Shown: positions 16,437-24,312 of the stretch, one piece after another
Numbering within the stretch: position 1 is the stretch's first letter
How the letters are laid out: the number at the start of each line of letters is the position of its first letter
Origin: CAZFHA01 sp964518595
GTDB taxonomy: Bacteria; Bacillota; Clostridia; Saccharofermentanales; Saccharofermentanaceae
DNA length: 55,580 bases
Reading direction: 5' to 3'
Assembly (NCBI GenBank): GCA_964518595.1
Contig: CAZFHA010000026.1
Span: 1 to 55,580 of the forward strand
The notes under the pieces: model-generated
The model's database searches: none
The model's input: only the letters and a program-made list of their open reading frames with translations
What the model was told of the DNA's origin: nothing
Made by a program: the position numbers and the translations under genes

Positions 16437-17762
16437 GTGTCAGATGGACAGAAGGTATACATACGAGTCAATGGGATGACTTGTAAAAGCTGTGAGGGTC
16501 GGGTTCACAAAAAACTCTTGTCTCTCAATCATGTAAAGTCTGTGAATGTCAGTTATGAAAAGGGTGTAGCGGAGATTGAATTTCGTAAAGATTCTCCGGA
16601 TTTTTCAGTGATTTCATCTGCACTTTCGCCTTTAGGTTATGAGGCCTTGCCTTTGCATCAAAAAAATCCCCAAAGAATCAAAGCCCTATTTTCGGTCGCT
16701 GCTTTGGTTCTGGTTCTGGCGTTCTTTTTTGTGCTGCAATACACCGGAGCGGCAGCCTTTTTCAATGCCTTTCCTACAGCCAAAGCAGGCATGAGTTACG
16801 GAGCTCTGTTCTTGATTGGTTTACTTACCTCTGTTCATTGTGTGGCGATGTGCGGCGGAATTGCGATTTCCCAGAGTGGGACTGGTTGTGCTTCAAAGCA
16901 AGTCAAAGATGGTCTTCGTCCGGCTCTACTTTACAATGGGGGAAGAGTCGTATCTTACACCCTGATTGGTGGCGTAGTGGGGGCTTTAGGCTCTGCCATC
17001 AGTTTGTCGGCGCAGGTCAAAGGGGTAATTGCTCTGGGAGCTGGGTTGTTCATGATTCTTATGGCTTTAAATATGTGGGGCGCCTTTCCCTGGCTTCGAC
17101 GTTTTATTCCCCGTTTACCTAAAGGCTTGGCTGGTAAAATTCGACAAGAAAAGGCTAAGAGCAGTAATCGTCCTTTTTATATTGGTTTACTTAATGGCTT
17201 CATGCCTTGCGGCCCCTTACAAGCGATGCAGTTATTTGCTTTAGCCAGCGGCAGTTTCATTAGCGGTGCTTTATCAATGTTCTTCTTTAGTTTGGGAACT
17301 GTTCCCCTACTATTTGGTTTAGTTGCTTTAGGTACGCTTTTAAACCAGCGATTCACCAAGGTAATGATGACTGTGGGTGGCGCTTTAGTGCTAGTTCTTG
17401 GCGTATTTATGCTGGGAAATGGTCTGGCCTTGGCTGGGATCGCCTTACCAGTGCAAAATCAAACCGCCGTGGTGGCAGAGAATAAAGCTCAGGTACAGGA
17501 AGTAAGAACAGAACTTTTGCCCAATGAGTATACGCCGATTACGGTTAAAAGCGGAACTCCAGTGCGGTGGACTATAGAAGTCTCTGAAGAAAATCTTAAT
17601 GGCTGTAACAATAAGATTATCATTCCCGAATATAACATTGAACAAGAGTTGAAGGTGGGCACAAACCTTATTGAGTTTGTGCCTCAGAAGGCAGGTATCG
17701 TTCCATTCTCCTGTTGGATGGGCATGATTAAGAGTCAAATACAAGTGGAAGAAGCAAGCTAA
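16437..17762 (+). CDS. HMA domain / SafE-DsbD-like membrane protein / cupredoxin fusion (copper handling)
   Basis: The 441-residue fusion has three parts. Residues 1-70 form a heavy-metal-associated (Atx1-like) domain with GMTCKSC (13-19). Residues 77-345 form a membrane domain of the sulfite-exporter TauE/SafE or UreH/DsbD group with HCVAMCGG in one helix and GFMPCGP in another, the Cys motifs of that group. Residues 355-441 form an extracytoplasmic cupredoxin-like domain with NGCNN (Cys390) and SCWMGM (Cys426, Met428, Met430), and no histidine. Start GTG 16437 lies six bases after AGAGGTG. It opens a five-gene unit with a related cupredoxin lipoprotein, CopZ-like chaperone and two-component system. 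Copper movement or oxidation-state handling across the membrane is inferred from these domains. Confidence 0.8.
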   Translation: MSDGQKVYIRVNGMTCKSCEGRVHKKLLSLNHVKSVNVSYEKGVAEIEFRKDSPDFSVISSALSPLGYEALPLHQKNPQRIKALFSVAALVLVLAFFFVLQYTGAAAFFNAFPTAKAGMSYGALFLIGLLTSVHCVAMCGGIAISQSGTGCASKQVKDGLRPALLYNGGRVVSYTLIGGVVGALGSAISLSAQVKGVIALGAGLFMILMALNMWGAFPWLRRFIPRLPKGLAGKIRQEKAKSSNRPFYIGLLNGFMPCGPLQAMQLFALASGSFISGALSMFFFSLGTVPLLFGLVALGTLLNQRFTKVMMTVGGALVLVLGVFMLGNGLALAGIALPVQNQTAVVAENKAQVQEVRTELLPNEYTPITVKSGTPVRWTIEVSEENLNGCNNKIIIPEYNIEQELKVGTNLIEFVPQKAGIVPFSCWMGMIKSQIQVEEAS

Positions 17763-17792
17763 AGTTAAAGCGCTTATGAGGAGGTTATTAAC

Positions 17793-18419
17793 ATGAAAAA
17801 AATGACATTAAAAATGATTGCACTAGGTATTCTTGTTCTTGGGGTAGTGGCAACAGTCGGAGGCTGCATGATGGCCGGCCGAGGACGTGGAGTAAGCCCG
17901 GAGCCACAGGCAAATCCGATTACCACAGAAGCAACGGTTACATCGGGACAACAGGATGAAGCTACGCAAAATGGTGCAGTACAGAAGATTACCGGAAAGA
18001 TGACATCCTATTCTTATCCGGATATTACAGTACAAAAAGGTAAACCGGTAGAACTTACCTTGCAAGCTGATAGTAAAGACTTGAATGGCTGTAATAACGC
18101 CGTAGTTTCAAGAGATTTTGGCTTTGAGTCAAAGCTTGAGGCTGGAGATAATGTTATTACTTTTACGCCCAAAGAAACCGGGGTATATAATTACTCTTGC
18201 TGGATGGGGATGATAACTGCTACTATTACCGTAGTGGATGGTGAGGTTGATCCAGCCGCTGCCGTAGTGGAGCAAGGCACTAACGACCCGGCTGTGATTA
18301 ATGGACAAGCCGCCCGCTCCGGAGATTCAGCCCAGTGTCCGATGATTAATAATCAAGATGAGGATCAGGATTATGGTGCAGGTAGAGGCGGAGCAGTAGG
18401 CAGAGGTTGCTGCGGCTAA
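17793..18419 (+). CDS. Lipoprotein with histidine-free cupredoxin-like domain
   Basis: This 208-residue exported protein has a type II signal with lipobox VGGC (Cys25), a Gln/Thr/Glu-rich linker (30-65), and a cupredoxin-like domain (about 68-150) closely matching the C-terminus of the preceding fusion: LNGCNN (Cys100) and SCWMGM (Cys136, Met138, Met140). A Gly/acidic tail follows with QCPM (Cys182) and GRGCCG (Cys206, Cys207) at the extreme C-terminus. There is no histidine in the whole protein. Cys and Met ligands point to Cu(I) or another soft metal. It lies 30 bases after the fusion gene with AGGAGG before its ATG, so the two are surely co-expressed. Confidence 0.75.
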   Translation: MKKMTLKMIALGILVLGVVATVGGCMMAGRGRGVSPEPQANPITTEATVTSGQQDEATQNGAVQKITGKMTSYSYPDITVQKGKPVELTLQADSKDLNGCNNAVVSRDFGFESKLEAGDNVITFTPKETGVYNYSCWMGMITATITVVDGEVDPAAAVVEQGTNDPAVINGQAARSGDSAQCPMINNQDEDQDYGAGRGGAVGRGCCG

Positions 18420-18466
18420 GATAAAATGTAGATTTGTATTTAGTGAATAGAACAAGGAGAATAGTT

Positions 18467-18673
18467 ATGGCTAAAATTGTATTATCAGTTGATGGAATGT
18501 CTTGTGCTCATTGTGAAGCAGCGATTAAAGGTGCATTGGCAGATCTAACTGGGGTTTCGGACACGCTTGTGGATCTATCAGCAAAAACAGTTACAGTAGA
18601 GTATAATGATGGACAAGTAACTATTGGTGCCATCCGTGAAGCGATTGAAGATCAGGGCTATGATGTGCTCTGA
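18467..18673 (+). CDS. copZ: Copper chaperone, CopZ/Atx1-like
   Basis: The 68-residue HMA domain protein has the metal site GMSCAHC near its start and the usual beta-alpha-beta pattern ending EDQGYDVL. ATG 18467 follows AAGGAGAATAGTT; the upstream in-frame ATG lacks a ribosome site. It is cytosolic and would pass Cu(I) to the HMA domain of the fusion protein. No P-type ATPase partner is in this window. Confidence 0.85.
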   Translation: MAKIVLSVDGMSCAHCEAAIKGALADLTGVSDTLVDLSAKTVTVEYNDGQVTIGAIREAIEDQGYDVL

Positions 18674-18690
18674 GTCTTTAGGGTAAACCT

Positions 18691-19398
18691 ATGAATAGTA
18701 AAGGTATTCTATTAGTGGAAGATGAAGCCAAGATTGTTGAAGTTTTATCTTCCTATCTTGAGAGTTGCGGTTTCTCCGTTTCCAGTGTTTCCAGTGGGCA
18801 TAAGGCGCTGGAACTACTGGAGACGGGGCGGTTTTCTCTGGTCTTGTTAGATCTTATGTTACCGGATATTTCCGGTGAAGAGGTTTGTCAGCGAATACGA
18901 AGTCTGTCCCGCATTCCTATTATTATGATTACCGCGAAGATAGATGAGGCTAGTCAGCTGCAGGGCTTACAAATTGGGGCTGACGACTATGTTACCAAAC
19001 CCTTCAGTCTCCAAACGTTAAAAGCTCGGATTGAAGCTGTCTTACGCAGAAGTGAGGATAAGGGGCCGCTTTGTTGCGGTTTGTCTTGGAATGACGGTGA
19101 TTTACGGGTGGATTTTTCGGCCTGTCAAGTATTTCGCAAAGGTAAAGCTATTGCCTTTACCCCTTCTGAATATAAACTTTTCCAAGTTATGGCCTCTAAT
19201 CCCCACAAATCTTTTACTAGAGATGAGCTGATTGAAGCTGTTTTTTCTCAGGATTATATGGGGTATGATCGGGCTATCGATGGGCACATTAAGAATATGC
19301 GGCAGAAACTAGAGGATGATCCTCGGAATCCATGCTACATCTTGACGGTTCATGGCATTGGTTATAAATTTTCCAGTAATCAAAAGCGGGAGGCTTAG
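18691..19398 (+). CDS. Response regulator, OmpR family (copper module)
   Basis: The 235-residue protein has a receiver domain with Asp54 (LVLLDLMLPD) and Lys in VTKPF, followed by a winged-helix effector ending YILTVHGIGYKFS. It is 17 bases after the chaperone gene and its stop is one base before the kinase start, so all five genes probably form one transcript. A role in metal-responsive control of this operon is inferred from position only. Confidence 0.85.
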   Translation: MNSKGILLVEDEAKIVEVLSSYLESCGFSVSSVSSGHKALELLETGRFSLVLLDLMLPDISGEEVCQRIRSLSRIPIIMITAKIDEASQLQGLQIGADDYVTKPFSLQTLKARIEAVLRRSEDKGPLCCGLSWNDGDLRVDFSACQVFRKGKAIAFTPSEYKLFQVMASNPHKSFTRDELIEAVFSQDYMGYDRAIDGHIKNMRQKLEDDPRNPCYILTVHGIGYKFSSNQKREA

Positions 19399-19399
19399 C

Positions 19400-20806
19400 G
19401 TGAAGAAGCCGGGTATCAGAAGCTATTTATCCTTGGTTATTTTATTAATTGTACTTTTGACTGTAGCTTTAACTAGCCTAGGGACAAATATTCTGATTGA
19501 AAAGCGTTTTCAAGTTTATAAGCAAGAGCAAATTGACGGAGCAATCGTTAATTTGCAGGAGAACTTAGCTAAGCAGTATAATCCTCGAGAGGATCAATGG
19601 AACGTAACAATGGTGGAAGCCATTGGTATGCATGCCATGCATGAAGGTTTTATTGTTTCAGTACTTGACGGTAAAGGGCACATCCTTTGGGATGCTGAAA
19701 GTTGCGATCAAATGGCCTGCCATCAAGTTATGGAAAAGATCGAAGCGCAAATGCAAGGCTATAGGGATGTAGAAGGTGGATTGGTTAGTAAATCCTTTCC
19801 GCTATATCAGAATGATCGAACTATTGGAAGCTTGAGGATTCAGTATTACGGACCCTATTTTCTCGATCAGGGTGACTTTGCTTTTTTAGGCGCGCTGAAT
19901 AAGATTTTTATTTTTATTGCCTGTTTTGTTAGTGTGCTGGCTTTAGTCATCAGTGTACCTTTAGCTAGAAATCTAAGCCTGCCTTTGCGTCGGGCAGCAG
20001 AGGTAACTAAGGCTATTTCTCAGGGTGATTATGAAGCCCGCCTTCAGCAGCCGATGTGGATTCGGGAAGGTGAGGAACTGATGCATTCCGTAAATGCGCT
20101 GGGTAGTTCCTTGGGCAAACAAGAAGCCTTACGCCGCCAAATGACCGCCGATATTGCTCACGAGTTACGAACTCCTTTAACGACTTTGCAAACCCATATG
20201 GAAGCCATGGCTTTAGGACTTTGGGAGCCTACTGCTGAGCGTTTAAGCAGTTGCCATGAAGAAGTTCTGCGTATGGGTGAACTGATTCATGATTTATCAA
20301 ATCTGGAAAACTTGGAAAATAACCAGTTGGCATTGGTTTTTAGTCAAGTTGATATAATGCAGCTTTGGCATAAGGTCATTGCCGCAGTCGAATTTTCTAG
20401 TCAGAGACAGCAAGTAGAAATATCTTTAGAGGGTGAGAGTTTCTCTATTTGGGCGGATGAGTCACGCTTAATACAAGTAATGCGCAATCTTTTGACGAAT
20501 GCGATTGCCTATAATAAGCCTCAAGGACAAATTCAGATCACTGTGGGCAAAGACGAAGAGTGGGCTTTTTTCTCAGTTAAAGATCAAGGTATTGGTATTT
20601 CTGAAGAAGAGCAAACCTTGGTTTTTGAGCGGTTTTACCGAGCCGATAAGTCCAGAAGTAGATCTACCGGTGGTCGTGGCATTGGCTTGGCTATTGTTAA
20701 GGCAATTGTAGATGCCCATGAAGGTAAAATTACCTTAGTAAGCTGCCCGGGAGAGGGTTCTAATTTTAGCGTTTTTCTCCCGCTTCATCGCGATAATAAA
20801 TCTTAG
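19400..20806 (+). CDS. Sensor histidine kinase (copper module)
   Basis: GTG 19400 follows GGGAGG six bases away; the longer frame into the regulator gene is unsupported. The 468-residue kinase has one helix near the start, an extracellular sensor of about 130 residues, a second helix, HAMP, an H-box DIAHELRTPLTTL, and ATPase motifs DQGIGI and GRGIGLAI. The sensor carries a cluster of soft or borderline metal ligands (GMHAMHEG, and SCDQMACHQVM), which fits metal sensing, although similar Cys motifs occur in related kinases of unknown ligand. Confidence 0.85.
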   Translation: MKKPGIRSYLSLVILLIVLLTVALTSLGTNILIEKRFQVYKQEQIDGAIVNLQENLAKQYNPREDQWNVTMVEAIGMHAMHEGFIVSVLDGKGHILWDAESCDQMACHQVMEKIEAQMQGYRDVEGGLVSKSFPLYQNDRTIGSLRIQYYGPYFLDQGDFAFLGALNKIFIFIACFVSVLALVISVPLARNLSLPLRRAAEVTKAISQGDYEARLQQPMWIREGEELMHSVNALGSSLGKQEALRRQMTADIAHELRTPLTTLQTHMEAMALGLWEPTAERLSSCHEEVLRMGELIHDLSNLENLENNQLALVFSQVDIMQLWHKVIAAVEFSSQRQQVEISLEGESFSIWADESRLIQVMRNLLTNAIAYNKPQGQIQITVGKDEEWAFFSVKDQGIGISEEEQTLVFERFYRADKSRSRSTGGRGIGLAIVKAIVDAHEGKITLVSCPGEGSNFSVFLPLHRDNKS

Positions 20807-20993
20807 CCTTTCATCTATTTCGTACCAATATTGACTAGGCTGTTTTCTGCTTTAGTGACTTGGGATTAGACCTTAATTAACTGATTTGTTCTTTTTGTAG
20901 TAAATGTATTTATTTTTTCTTTGTTATTTTGGTTATTATATACCTATTGTCGCAAGTCCGGATTTTGCAGTATTTTTCTGCTTTTGCCTATGC

Positions 20994-20999
20994 TATAAT
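20994..20999 (+). promoter_or_regulatory. Extended -10 promoter for the aquaporin gene
   Basis: TGCTATAAT gives a TG-extended -10 (TATAAT at 20994-20999) 47 bases before the aquaporin ATG. No strong -35 lies at the usual distance. The 20807-20990 stretch between the kinase and this promoter holds nothing else recognisable. Confidence 0.5.
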
Positions 21000-21045
21000 C
21001 GTTATGTTTTAGGACGTAATACATCTATCAAATGGAGGAAAGAAA

Positions 21046-21756
21046 ATGGAAGTAAAACTTTGGCAAAAACTGCTGGCAGAGGCTCTGGGGACAGCGATTC
21101 TAGTCTTGCTGGGCTGCGGAACAGCTGTCTTTATTAAGGGGAGTGAGTTGGGGGCTCTGCCCTTAGGTATTGTAGGGGTAGCACTGGCTTTTGGCCTTTC
21201 AATTGTTGCCACAGCCTATGCAATCGGTCATATTTCCGGATGTCACATTAATCCGGCTGTTTCACTAGGAATGCTTTTGAGCGGACGTATGAAGATTGTT
21301 GAATTTTGCGGCTACGTTGTGGCCCAAGTAATTGGTGCGATTGGCGGAGCAGCACTACTAAAATACATTATTTCTCAAACTAATTTGGGGGCGGAGACCG
21401 GCTTAGGCCAGAATGGTTTTGGACAGGCTTCCATGTCAGGGCTTTCTATGGGTGGCGCTTTTATTACCGAAGTAGTTCTTACCCTGATCTTTGTTTTCTT
21501 GGTTATTTCTGTGACAAAGAAAGACCAATTCCAGGCTGTTGCCGGTTGGTCAATTGGTGGTGCTTTGATGTTGGTTCACCTTTTGGGCATTAATTTGACT
21601 GGTACATCCGTTAACCCTGCCCGTTCTTTTGGGCCGGCCTTACTCCTTGGTGGCGAAGCACTTAGCCAAGTATGGGTATTTTTAGTTGCACCTTTGGTGG
21701 GAGCCATTGTGGCGGCCTTACTTTTAAAAGTTTTATCAACTAAAAAAGCCAGCTAA
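21046..21756 (+). CDS. aqpZ: Aquaporin (AqpZ-like MIP channel)
   Basis: The 236-residue protein has six hydrophobic segments and both NPA boxes: CHINPAVS and TSVNPARS. The second-half sequence LVHLLGINLTGTSVNPARS carries His, Thr and Arg where AqpZ has its water-selective filter, arguing for water rather than glycerol. The start ATG follows GGAGGAAAGAAA. It is a single-gene unit with its own promoter and terminator. Confidence 0.9.
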   Translation: MEVKLWQKLLAEALGTAILVLLGCGTAVFIKGSELGALPLGIVGVALAFGLSIVATAYAIGHISGCHINPAVSLGMLLSGRMKIVEFCGYVVAQVIGAIGGAALLKYIISQTNLGAETGLGQNGFGQASMSGLSMGGAFITEVVLTLIFVFLVISVTKKDQFQAVAGWSIGGALMLVHLLGINLTGTSVNPARSFGPALLLGGEALSQVWVFLVAPLVGAIVAALLLKVLSTKKAS

Positions 21757-21783
21757 AAAGTGGACTAAAATTGAATTGTAAAT

Positions 21784-21829
21784 AAGTGACGACTTGATGG
21801 GTTTCTACCTTCCAAGTCGTTACTTTTTT
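21784..21829 (+). terminator. Terminator after the aquaporin gene
   Basis: AAGTGACGACTTG pairs with CAAGTCGTTACTT (one G-U pair) and runs into TTTTTT, a standard intrinsic terminator. Confidence 0.85.
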
Positions 21830-21974
21830 AGTACAGAAAATCACCGATATTCTATGTTTATCAATTTTAGAAAAATAGCGTTTTTATTGGGCAGGGAATC
21901 TTGATATAGGGGGATTTTTCTTGCCAGCATATGCTAGAATAAGGCCATTAGCAATTACTAAGGAGGCATGTAAG

Positions 21975-23123
21975 ATGGAATATCGTGTCATTGGTAAAAC
22001 CGGTATGAAGGCAAGTGTTATCGGTTTAGGTGCTGAGCATCTGGATAATCAGCCCTATGAAGTTGTCGCTGAGACTGTTCACGCTGCCCTGGATAGTGGA
22101 ATGAACATCATTGATGTTTTTATGCCGGGGGAAGAGGTTCGTCAGAATATTGGTAGAGCCTTAAAAGGCAAGCGAGATCAAGTCTTAATACAGGGACATA
22201 TTGGCTCTGTAGACTTGAAACAGCAGTATGATATAAGCCGTGATTTACCTACTTGCCGCCGCTATTTTGAAAATTTATTACGTGATCTTCAAACCGACTA
22301 CATTGATTTTGGGATGATGTTCTTTATCGATTCTGAAGAAGACTATGCCGGAGTTTTTCAGACCGATTTTGTTCACTATGTTAAAGAATTGAAGCGTGAA
22401 GGTATCATCCGCAGTATTGGAGCAAGTTCACATAATCCAATTATGGCCAGACGGGTGGTGGAGACCGGTGTAGTTGATCTTCTGATGTTTAGTATCAATC
22501 CGGCTTTTGACATGATGCCAGCTCAGGATTATGTATTGGATACCCTGGATACAGGGTTAACCGGCCGGGTATACACTGGGATTGATCCTGTTAGAAGCGA
22601 TTTGTACCGCTTATGCGAGCAACAAGAGACCGCTATCACTGTAATGAAAACCTTAGGGGCAGGAAAATTACTATCTGCTGCACACACCCCTTTTGCAAAG
22701 CCCCTTACAGTGGCTCAATGCGTTCACTATGCTCTTACCAGACCAGCCGTGGTCAGTGCTTTGCTGGGGTTAAAGAGCAGAAGTCAGGTAGAAGAAGCGG
22801 TGAAGTACTTTAGTCTTAGGGAAGAAGAGAAAGATTATTCCGAGGCCATCAGTGCTTTCAACTCAAGTTTTAGAGGCAGCTGTGTCTATTGTAATCACTG
22901 CTTACCTTGTCCGGCAGAGATTGACATAGCCGCTGTTACTAAATATCTGGATATTGCTAAGCTGGATTCACAAGCTGTTCCACCCAGTATCCGCCAGCAT
23001 TACGGGGCATTAAAGGCTCAGGGATCAGACTGTATTGCCTGTGGCCAGTGTCAAAAGCGCTGTCCCTTTAGTGTCGAGATTATTGCCAATATGGCGGAAG
23101 CCGCTCAGATTTTTGGGAAATAG
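21975..23123 (+). CDS. Aldo/keto reductase with C-terminal 4Fe-4S ferredoxin module
   Basis: The 382-residue protein starts at ATG 21975 after AAGGAGG. Residues 1-280 form an aldo/keto-reductase barrel beginning YRVIGKTGMKASVIGLG. The C-terminus has two Cys clusters, CVYCNHCLPCP and CIACGQCQKRCP, the bacterial arrangement for this oxidoreductase family. Substrate is unknown. An extended -10 TGCTAGAAT lies at 21932-21940. Monocistronic. Confidence 0.85.
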   Translation: MEYRVIGKTGMKASVIGLGAEHLDNQPYEVVAETVHAALDSGMNIIDVFMPGEEVRQNIGRALKGKRDQVLIQGHIGSVDLKQQYDISRDLPTCRRYFENLLRDLQTDYIDFGMMFFIDSEEDYAGVFQTDFVHYVKELKREGIIRSIGASSHNPIMARRVVETGVVDLLMFSINPAFDMMPAQDYVLDTLDTGLTGRVYTGIDPVRSDLYRLCEQQETAITVMKTLGAGKLLSAAHTPFAKPLTVAQCVHYALTRPAVVSALLGLKSRSQVEEAVKYFSLREEEKDYSEAISAFNSSFRGSCVYCNHCLPCPAEIDIAAVTKYLDIAKLDSQAVPPSIRQHYGALKAQGSDCIACGQCQKRCPFSVEIIANMAEAAQIFGK

Positions 23124-23200
23124 GAGACCGCATTATTCTCAAGTCAAAAGGCGGTGAGAAATCACGCTTCAAAAGCCTTTTCATCAGGTAACGATAAGCG

Positions 23201-23237
23201 AAAAGCCTACAGGGATGTTTATTCCCCGTAGGCTTTT
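23201..23237. terminator. Bidirectional terminator between convergent genes
   Basis: AAAAGCCTAC and GTAGGCTTTT pair with additional GGG/CCC contacts. It separates the aldo/keto reductase gene from the convergent epimerase-like gene. Confidence 0.8.
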
Positions 23238-23259
23238 GTACTTGTCTTTATTTGACGCC

Positions 23260-24291
23260 TTAGGCCGTAGCCTTGGCAATATAGTGTTGAATCACTTCCG
23301 GATCATCGGTGCATTCTACTATTACTTTGTACGTGAAGCTTTCTCCCCCGGATAAAATTCGAGTATCCTCTTCGTGGTTAAAGACACCGGCAGTGGCAGG
23401 CTCCAGCCCTAAAGCGTAGTCACCGCTGGCCATAGACTTCCACTGGCAGAGGAGAGGACATTGCTCTCGGTCGTAGTGGATAATCACAGCCAGGGATTTA
23501 TGAGGATTGTGGAGCATGGCAAAGGCTTCTTTATCACCCTCCACATGGAAAAAACACTGTTCTTGATAGCCGTCAACAGGAGCACAAATCTGACTCTGCT
23601 CTTTAATTCCGGAGGCGGCTTCTCGGTCACGAGGGTGGACTTCCTGGCTGTTACTGTAAACTCGACAACCTTCTTCCAGCATGGGATAACCGAAATTAAT
23701 GTGGTAAAGCAGTTTGATAGGGGTCTCAACAAAACCACGATTCTCTACTACATCCTCAATGGTTAGACGGTTACTTTCTGTTTCCAGTACTAGGCGACGT
23801 TGCAGATATAAATTGGGGCCAAAAACTCTAGCCTCCCTTACAGCACCTTCCAGATAAAGACTTATATCATCCCCATTGTAGCACTCACCAGCCCGAATGT
23901 TCTCCGCTGGGGTATTATTTAAAGACCCATGAAGTCCATATTCGTGTCCATTCTCTTCTGAAGGCGGACCGGCATGACGAATTCCGCCGGTAGTTAGAAA
24001 GCCACCGAAAAATTGCTTTAGAAAGCCGTCCAAACCTCTTTCGACAAAGAATGAAGGGGCTAAAAGACCGGTCTTCGAAAAACAACCCACGTTAATACCC
24101 TTGAAGCGTAGATGGGAAATATCTAGCCCCCGATCAGCCAGCACGGTTAATTCCAGGCCGCCGCCATTATCCAGATCAAAGGCACGAATGCCTCTGGCCT
24201 TGCCCTCTGCCCAATAATATTCTTTAATACCATAAAGGGCAGAAGGGTCACCAAGGTAACGAAGTAAATCTCTTTTGTTTGATTTTTTCAT
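23260..24291 (-). CDS. DUF4432-type aldose 1-epimerase-like protein
   Basis: The 343-residue protein looks like the galactose-mutarotase superfamily branch DUF4432: GGLELTVLADRGLDI near residue 45, GGIRHAGPP and LHGSLNNTPAENI in the middle, and EPATAGVF near the end. The reaction is probably on a sugar or sugar phosphate anomer or isomer, but is not known. It starts 21 bases after the mannitol-phosphate dehydrogenase gene with AGGAGGTTATA, so the two form an operon and probably share a hexitol or hexose pathway. Confidence 0.8.
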   Translation of the reverse strand: MKKSNKRDLLRYLGDPSALYGIKEYYWAEGKARGIRAFDLDNGGGLELTVLADRGLDISHLRFKGINVGCFSKTGLLAPSFFVERGLDGFLKQFFGGFLTTGGIRHAGPPSEENGHEYGLHGSLNNTPAENIRAGECYNGDDISLYLEGAVREARVFGPNLYLQRRLVLETESNRLTIEDVVENRGFVETPIKLLYHINFGYPMLEEGCRVYSNSQEVHPRDREAASGIKEQSQICAPVDGYQEQCFFHVEGDKEAFAMLHNPHKSLAVIIHYDREQCPLLCQWKSMASGDYALGLEPATAGVFNHEEDTRILSGGESFTYKVIVECTDDPEVIQHYIAKATA

Positions 24292-24312
24292 TATAACCTC
24301 CTAGGAGTATCA

